NCBI GenBank assembly: GCA_947561715.1
Contig: OX387197.1
Span: forward strand, 23,834,266-23,898,265
DNA from: Ascidia mentula
Lineage: Eukaryota > Chordata > Ascidiacea > Phlebobranchia > Ascidiidae
Length of the DNA: 64,000 nt
Direction: 5' to 3'
The position numbers and the translations under genes were made by a program. Each line of letters opens with the position of its first letter. The stretch's first letter is position 1. The notes under the pieces are model-generated. The model did not search any database. It saw only the letters and a list, made by a program, of their open reading frames with translations, and was not told the DNA's origin. Positions 51,001 through 64,000 of the stretch are shown here, piece by piece.

Positions 51001-54000
51001 TGTTGCGGGGTCAAGTGCATCGGATTTACTGCGTTGGCAAAGCGGTGCCCATGGCATTGTACAAGCTTGATGCAAAGTAAACACGACAATCACTTCGCGA
51101 AAAAGAAGAAATGCAGCCCAGAAAGAAGAAATATTTTACAATGTATGGTGCGTTGTACGATTGCGTGCCGATACTAAAAAGCGTTTTTGCATCAAAATTA
51201 GCCTCACGTTTATTCTCTCGTATGAGTCTTGCGTTACCTTTATTCGGTTAAGACCATGCCAGGGAACCTTAATGAATGGGACAATGTGTATGTCGAGGCC
51301 CTTGTGTTGGTTTCAACACTTTCGCGAACAAATGCTTCTCCATTTTTTTACACCCTATATATAAGTTTGAGCTAAAGCGGGAATTAAACTTAATCACACA
51401 AAAACTCCTTTTGTCACAAGTTTTGTTGATAATTATTTACAGAACACATGCAACGTATAACAGAAAAAATTCAAATGTTGTGGCAAAAGAGCGGTTATTG
51501 CTAAAATTAGTCGATTTAATTAAGCTATTTTTTGTGTTTTAAATAACAAATGATTCAAGCTGCTTGACGCACTTGCAAAGTTATCAAATGCTTACAGCAG
51601 TAAACAAAATTAACGAATAAGTATACCAGGCCTTACCTTGACAGCTCTTTAGGGTTGACGCATTCCTATATGCGACTTCAGAGTCCAGCAGACAGTCCAC
51701 GCTAAAATTGGTCGAATTTCTTTTCACCGCAATCTGATTTGAATCTCCTCTTTCCATTCCGTGCATGACTTTCGTAAACTTTCGATGATGAACAAACACA
51801 ACTGTTCTATGCTGTAATCCGTCCACCTCTCGGAAGCAAAGTTACACTGACTACGGCAACGATCGAAGCGGGAGGCAAAAGTCCCTTTCGCCCGGAAAAA
51901 AAGTTGTCGGCACGCGAGGGTCGAGAAAAAATGCTTCCAGTTTTACTTGCAAGACGGTGTAGGGCTGGTGATCGCCGTAATCCGAGGAACCCCGGCGCAA
52001 TTATACCCGCGCCACCCGGTAAAACTGGCCACTATTCGTAAGTCTGCGTTAAAACAACACTGTCAGGTATGAATACAATGGTCGGTGTATTTTCCGGTAT
52101 TACGCGAGCTCGGTTGATGATAATTGCCGTCTCATGCGGGATTAGTGTTGCTCTTGCGTTTCCTACGACGTCGTGATCGAAAGCAAATGCAGAATGGATT
52201 ATAGTGACGTCGAAAGAGTTTCTATGTATTATTAATTGTACTTTTCCGGGCGGTTGTATTTTGTAAAATAGATTTAAGGTTGTCTGTGATTGACGTGGAA
52301 AGTGACAAATAAATCTCCAAATTGATCCATTCCTTCATATTAACGTTAAAAGTGGAATTAGAACCTACATTGTTTAGTAAAAAAAACTTCTCCGACTTGT
52401 TTTAATTTTTTGTGACCTTTTAATTGGAGCCAATTTTTCTTCCAAAATGTTAAACGTTATGAAAATGGAAAAGTGATCGAAGGATTTTCATTTAACTGGT
52501 AAATTTTTAATGTAACAAAAGATAGAATTAAATTTCACATACAATATTTTTCCATTTCCTTGAATACTTAATTGTTTATCAGGAAAACTAATCCAACAAT
52601 CCTAATTGTCCACTGGACAATGGAATATGAACAACGAAGCAAGCAATTAAGATATGAGCGTTCATGATTATTTCAAAAGACGCTTTCATGTATTCTCGTT
52701 GTTTGGCGGCGAATCTAATCGCAGAATGCAACAGACATCGTCAGCATCGGATAAATATTGTAACGATTGCAATCAATTGTTAATGAACACACCGCTGAGT
52801 TTCTATGGGAAACAACGCTCAACACTGCAATTACACAAATCCTAATCCTTCCCATTCCACTTGTCCATTGTGCGCGCGCTGCCCAGATGACCCCATTGTG
52901 ACGTAACACACAGGGGGTAGGCAACAAACAAGACATTGGTTTTTAGACCTAATTTTGCCAAATGATGAAATTGCGCGTTTTCGTGAAATTAGCGCTGATG
53001 ACGGTGTTTGTGACGTCACCGTTAGATCATTCTTGTTGTTGTGGTTGTAGAATTAAGTGGAGATCTCCTGTTTCTCACTCCACGGAGTCAAAAACAGAAA
53101 TTTTATTGTTTGCTGACTTCGTATATTTGTAGTTTTTCTTCCAAAAATGGTTGACACACATTTGGTTGCGCGTCCTGACGTAAAATACGCCCCGGGCAGC
53201 GCGAGGACCCGCTTCGTAATATGGAAACTTATAAATGTAAATGTGTACAACGAAAGTATGCTGATCATTTAAAACGTGCGAAAATTGTTCTATTTTCGAA
53301 TTTGTTGTTCATTGTTTTTTTTTATTATTTTTATCATCATACAACTACATAATATTTTGTGCACTGGTTTCTTATAACAGTTATCTATTTTTGATTATTA
53401 AATGTCCCTATCTGGTATATTGTTTTTTCGACTTGGAAATAATCAGGACAAATTATTTTGATCCAACTTTGCTGCTATGCCACTTTAACCTTATGAAAGG
53501 TATTTGTTAGCTTGCAATTGATAATTTGTGTTGTTTAAATATATAAAAAAGAAACAGGATTTTCTGACAACCCCACCAAAATTTTATTTCCGTCATGTTA
53601 TGACTTTGGGAAATTCGATTTTCTCAACAGTTCTGCCACGGCGGACAAAAAATATGCAGCACGCGCCAATAATAAACTGCCCTGGATGTTTTTGTTGTGG
53701 ATTAGACGGAAGTTGTCGTAATTTCCAGGCGCCCGACGGTGGTTATTCGTCTTAAGACCCTCTAAAAACGCACAGTTTGGTCGCTTGACAGTGGCGGTAA
53801 TGGACGCGGATCGGACACTAATTAACGGCTGTTTTGAGTCTAGCAGGATCTACCATCATCCGCTTATACAATTCGTTGTTGTTTTAACGCATGCGGGCGT
53901 CAAGGAATCTCCCAATCTTGTCAATTCCAGTATTCGATGCAACACACAGAAAAGCGAACCTAAAATGTACATGTGTGTGACCGAATGCAAAAGTGATAGA

Positions 54001-56672
54001 AACCTTACTGTATATGTGTGTGAACAATTTAGTTTGATGCCCTGGACCTTCCCGCAGGCTGCAACAAAGACACATTTAAATTTCATTGCGAAAAAATGAG
54101 TGTTTGCTGGAAGCCTACATAGGCAAAATGGCGTCTTTGTCAGTTTTACTACGAATGTCGCTGATGGGACATTTCAAATACCAAGTTTCTCGCTGGGTGC
54201 GACGTCCTTGTATGTTTATCGTTTGAGAAATTTATCAGCCGATATATTACTCCACAACAACCCATTTGCTATGCACTTTATTTGAATCATTGTGTTATTT
54301 AACAGCGGTTTTTGAACGGGTAAAATTAATTCGCGTTGCCTCCAACCGCATGGACAAAAACGCTGGTTGACTACTTGAAGCGCGAACAGCAGAGTAAAGT
54401 GAAATTGTCTTTTTGACCATGTAACAGTGCTGAGCATGAACAAGTATGTGGCATTTTTCTGATTCTGTTGACATTGACGTTCAAACCGCGGTTTGTCGTG
54501 AAAATTATGTGACTCGCAGAAGCTGCAATGAGTTTATTGTATATCGACGATCGAAACGTGGCAATTTTGTGGACAGTTGCCGGCAAAGTCGTTCCATACG
54601 AGCGTCACCTTAATGGCAAACACTCCCATTGGAAGCCAGAAACGTGATCGGGAGAAGCCGCAATTTACGTCGGTTTGGCCAAAAATTTCTGTTATTGCGG
54701 CAATTAGCATTGTCATGTTTACCGCTGCTTGGCAACGGGTCGTTCCTGATTGGCTCGGGGAGAAATTAACGGGATTGTGAAAAGAAGCTGCCGGCCGCCA
54801 CTCTAAGGATAGGATGGAATTGGACCACCGATTCCCTGAAGTGGATTGCGTGAAACTTTAGGGATCTATAAAAAGAACTGATGATGCTGATTAGCGAAAC
54901 ATGTTTTCCTCAAAATAAAACATCGTTTTGACACGAGGTTTTTTATGTTGTAATTTAAATGTAAAAGTTTCTACGTATGCCACGCACACACAACAAATGG
55001 CGTTTGATGAAGGTTGAATTTAGGAAGAAAATTCTAAAATATGAAGGAATACATTTAGCTACTATTTGGTTTGAAGCATGTCTGCTAAGTCTTTGGGGGT
55101 TTCTTGTCAACTAAAATAACCTTGCAGTGTTCCGCGGATGGAAAAGTTTTGTAAACACTAATCTACACTGAGTATGTACAAACGTATGATTTTAAAAGAT
55201 GATGCAGACTTCACAGAGTTCGTACAACAAAACCAAACAGTTACCACTTAAACACATAAAAAACTTTGTTGGCAACAATGCTTACGGTATTATTTGTTCC
55301 AATCGTCGTATAACTACATTGACCACCAGCCACTTTTGGTGAGAAGAGAGATTCCATTTTTCACCACCAGATAAAATCGCCCAGGATATTGTTACAGCTG
55401 TTGTCAGTTCCAAGATTAATTGCTTTGGACTCTTTATTTTTTGTTGTCTGCAACCAACCTAAGAAGCAGCAGTATCAATCCACCCGCCCATACCAGTAGA
55501 AGTTGTTGTTTCTTCCGTTTGTGGGGGGGTTGAAAAATCCGTTTTGTGGGGGTTGAAAAGTCTAAGCAATGAACTACACTCTTATTATTTTTCCTTCGGT
55601 GCCTCCTATGGTCCAGCTTGCATATATGTGTAAAGGGATGTTATTGATATTTATCTTTTGAATAAGATAAACTCATACGCTACGGAGGCATGATAACATA
55701 TAGGTTTCTCCGTAAGGTTGCACCTAGTTTGGTGCCCAACGGATGACGGTGATTGTATAGTCACCACAAAGTGGAAGTCTTTGCTTGGCCGTTTGGTCAG
55801 CAGTCGTCTGATAGTCACACCAGCTGCACTGATGAGAACTTCTAAGTCGAAACAGTGGCCATCTGTCTGCAGCTTATACACAATATAGTTGTATTCTTAG
55901 GCCAACGTCTTTGATATTTGAAGAAAAAAAATCACGCCAAATAATTTATTTCCAATGATGTGTGCGCAGGCTTTGTTATTAGGATACAATTTTCTTTAAC
56001 CTGTGGGCCCAAGTGCACTCCCATCTACTTGGCTCTGTAGCGACACGTCGCGGCTTCAATTTTCTTTGTTAAACCTACGCTGTGGTTTTATATTCAGCAG
56101 CATACTTAGTATGGATAATATGTATTTCTTTTAGTTGGGTCTCGTAAAGCGCAGTTATTAACCAATAAGCACGGTTTGTAATTTTAATGCCGCAAGCAAG
56201 TTAGGGTTATCAACAGTTTTTTTGTTTCTTACATATTATTTTTGACAGTTGTTTAAATAACAGACTAAAATATTAATTTTAGTGCAGACTGAAAAAATGT
56301 TTAATATGAACTTGATCACGAAAAAATAATTGTGTCCCTGAATTAAATACTATAGCATCGGTAAATGAAATATTACCGTTGCAACTCGTCATGTAGCCAT
56401 ATTGCTTAGAAATATCAAGATAAAATGCAGTAGGACAACGATTTATTCGAAAATTTCTTTATCTGTGAAGAAATAATCAATATTATTTTTTGATTCTACG
56501 CTTGAGCGAACACAGATGGCAAACGCCTTCGCGGTTAAATTTTCCATCGATTCCGGGTGTTCAATTGGTTGAGACAGTTCACCACACCCCGAGGATATGG
56601 CGCAGTGTTTGTACTTGCAAATAATTTCTCTTTTATAAAATGATATGGTGCTTATAGAAGCCAATGATGGAT
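48091..56672. promoter_or_regulatory. 8.6 kb between FoxG and the GRK gene
   Basis: This block separates two divergent genes and contains no exon I can support. It must include both promoters. Because FoxG is a tightly patterned developmental gene, cis-regulatory modules are expected here, but none can be delimited from one sequence. A short direct repeat of gtttgtgggg/ttgtgggggttgaaaa type lies at about 55515-55562. Confidence 0.4.
55645..55885. repeat. Dispersed repeat, copy 2, with a short minus-strand frame
   Basis: The segment 55850-55880 matches 41727-41757. On the minus strand a 76-codon frame covers the block (starting MYKLQTDGHCFDLEV, non-ATG start); it resembles no family I know. 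It may be a piece of an interspersed element or a stray exon. Confidence 0.4.

Positions 56673-64000
<7,328 letters not shown>

Noticed and set aside
53528-54780. Several 60-100 codon frames on both strands
   Set aside because: No motif, mutually overlapping, within the FoxG-GRK intergenic block; consistent with chance.

Overview
The window looks like nuclear DNA of an ascidian tunicate, most likely Ciona. The bases are AT-rich. The genes have many short exons with GT-AG introns, and their proteins match chordate families without being vertebrate sequences. One gene pair is packed like a tunicate operon. The species call is inference. Exons were built by hand: splice sites were read from the DNA, phases were checked for continuity, and proteins were compared with family sequences from memory.

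Layout from left to right. (1) 0.5-3.8 kb, minus strand: a three-exon gene whose C-terminal part is the DUF3504 domain (KIAA1958/ZMYM/QRICH1 type), derived from the tyrosine recombinase of Crypton DNA transposons. (2) 6.7-11.3 kb, plus: NUP107, with only the C-terminal ~580 residues found. (3) 11.6-12.3 kb, minus: MED28. (4) 12.7-22.5 kb, plus: CEBPZOS, then five bases later PIK3C3 (VPS34), a complete 18-exon gene with hAT-like elements in three introns. (5) 23.2-30.5 kb, minus: NEK4, a complete 18-exon gene whose introns hold a long foldback element, an inverted scrap of its own exon 15 and a tandem copy of its last acceptor. (6) 31.2-34.9 kb: a segmental tandem duplication. The right unit carries an intronless seven-transmembrane receptor-like gene; the left unit has lost it and has a 42-bp perfect inverted repeat at the join. 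(7) 34.9-43.6 kb: no gene recognised. (8) 43.6-48.1 kb, minus: FoxG in five exons. (9) 48.1-56.7 kb: no gene recognised. (10) 56.7-64 kb, plus: the first twelve exons of a GRK4/5/6-type receptor kinase, cut by the window end.

Most genes are unrelated housekeeping or signalling genes. The clear functional arrangements are the CEBPZOS-PIK3C3 tandem pair, the shared upstream region between MED28 and CEBPZOS, and FoxG isolated between two large non-coding blocks, as expected for a developmental regulator with distal enhancers. I found no CRISPR array, rRNA or convincing tRNA gene.
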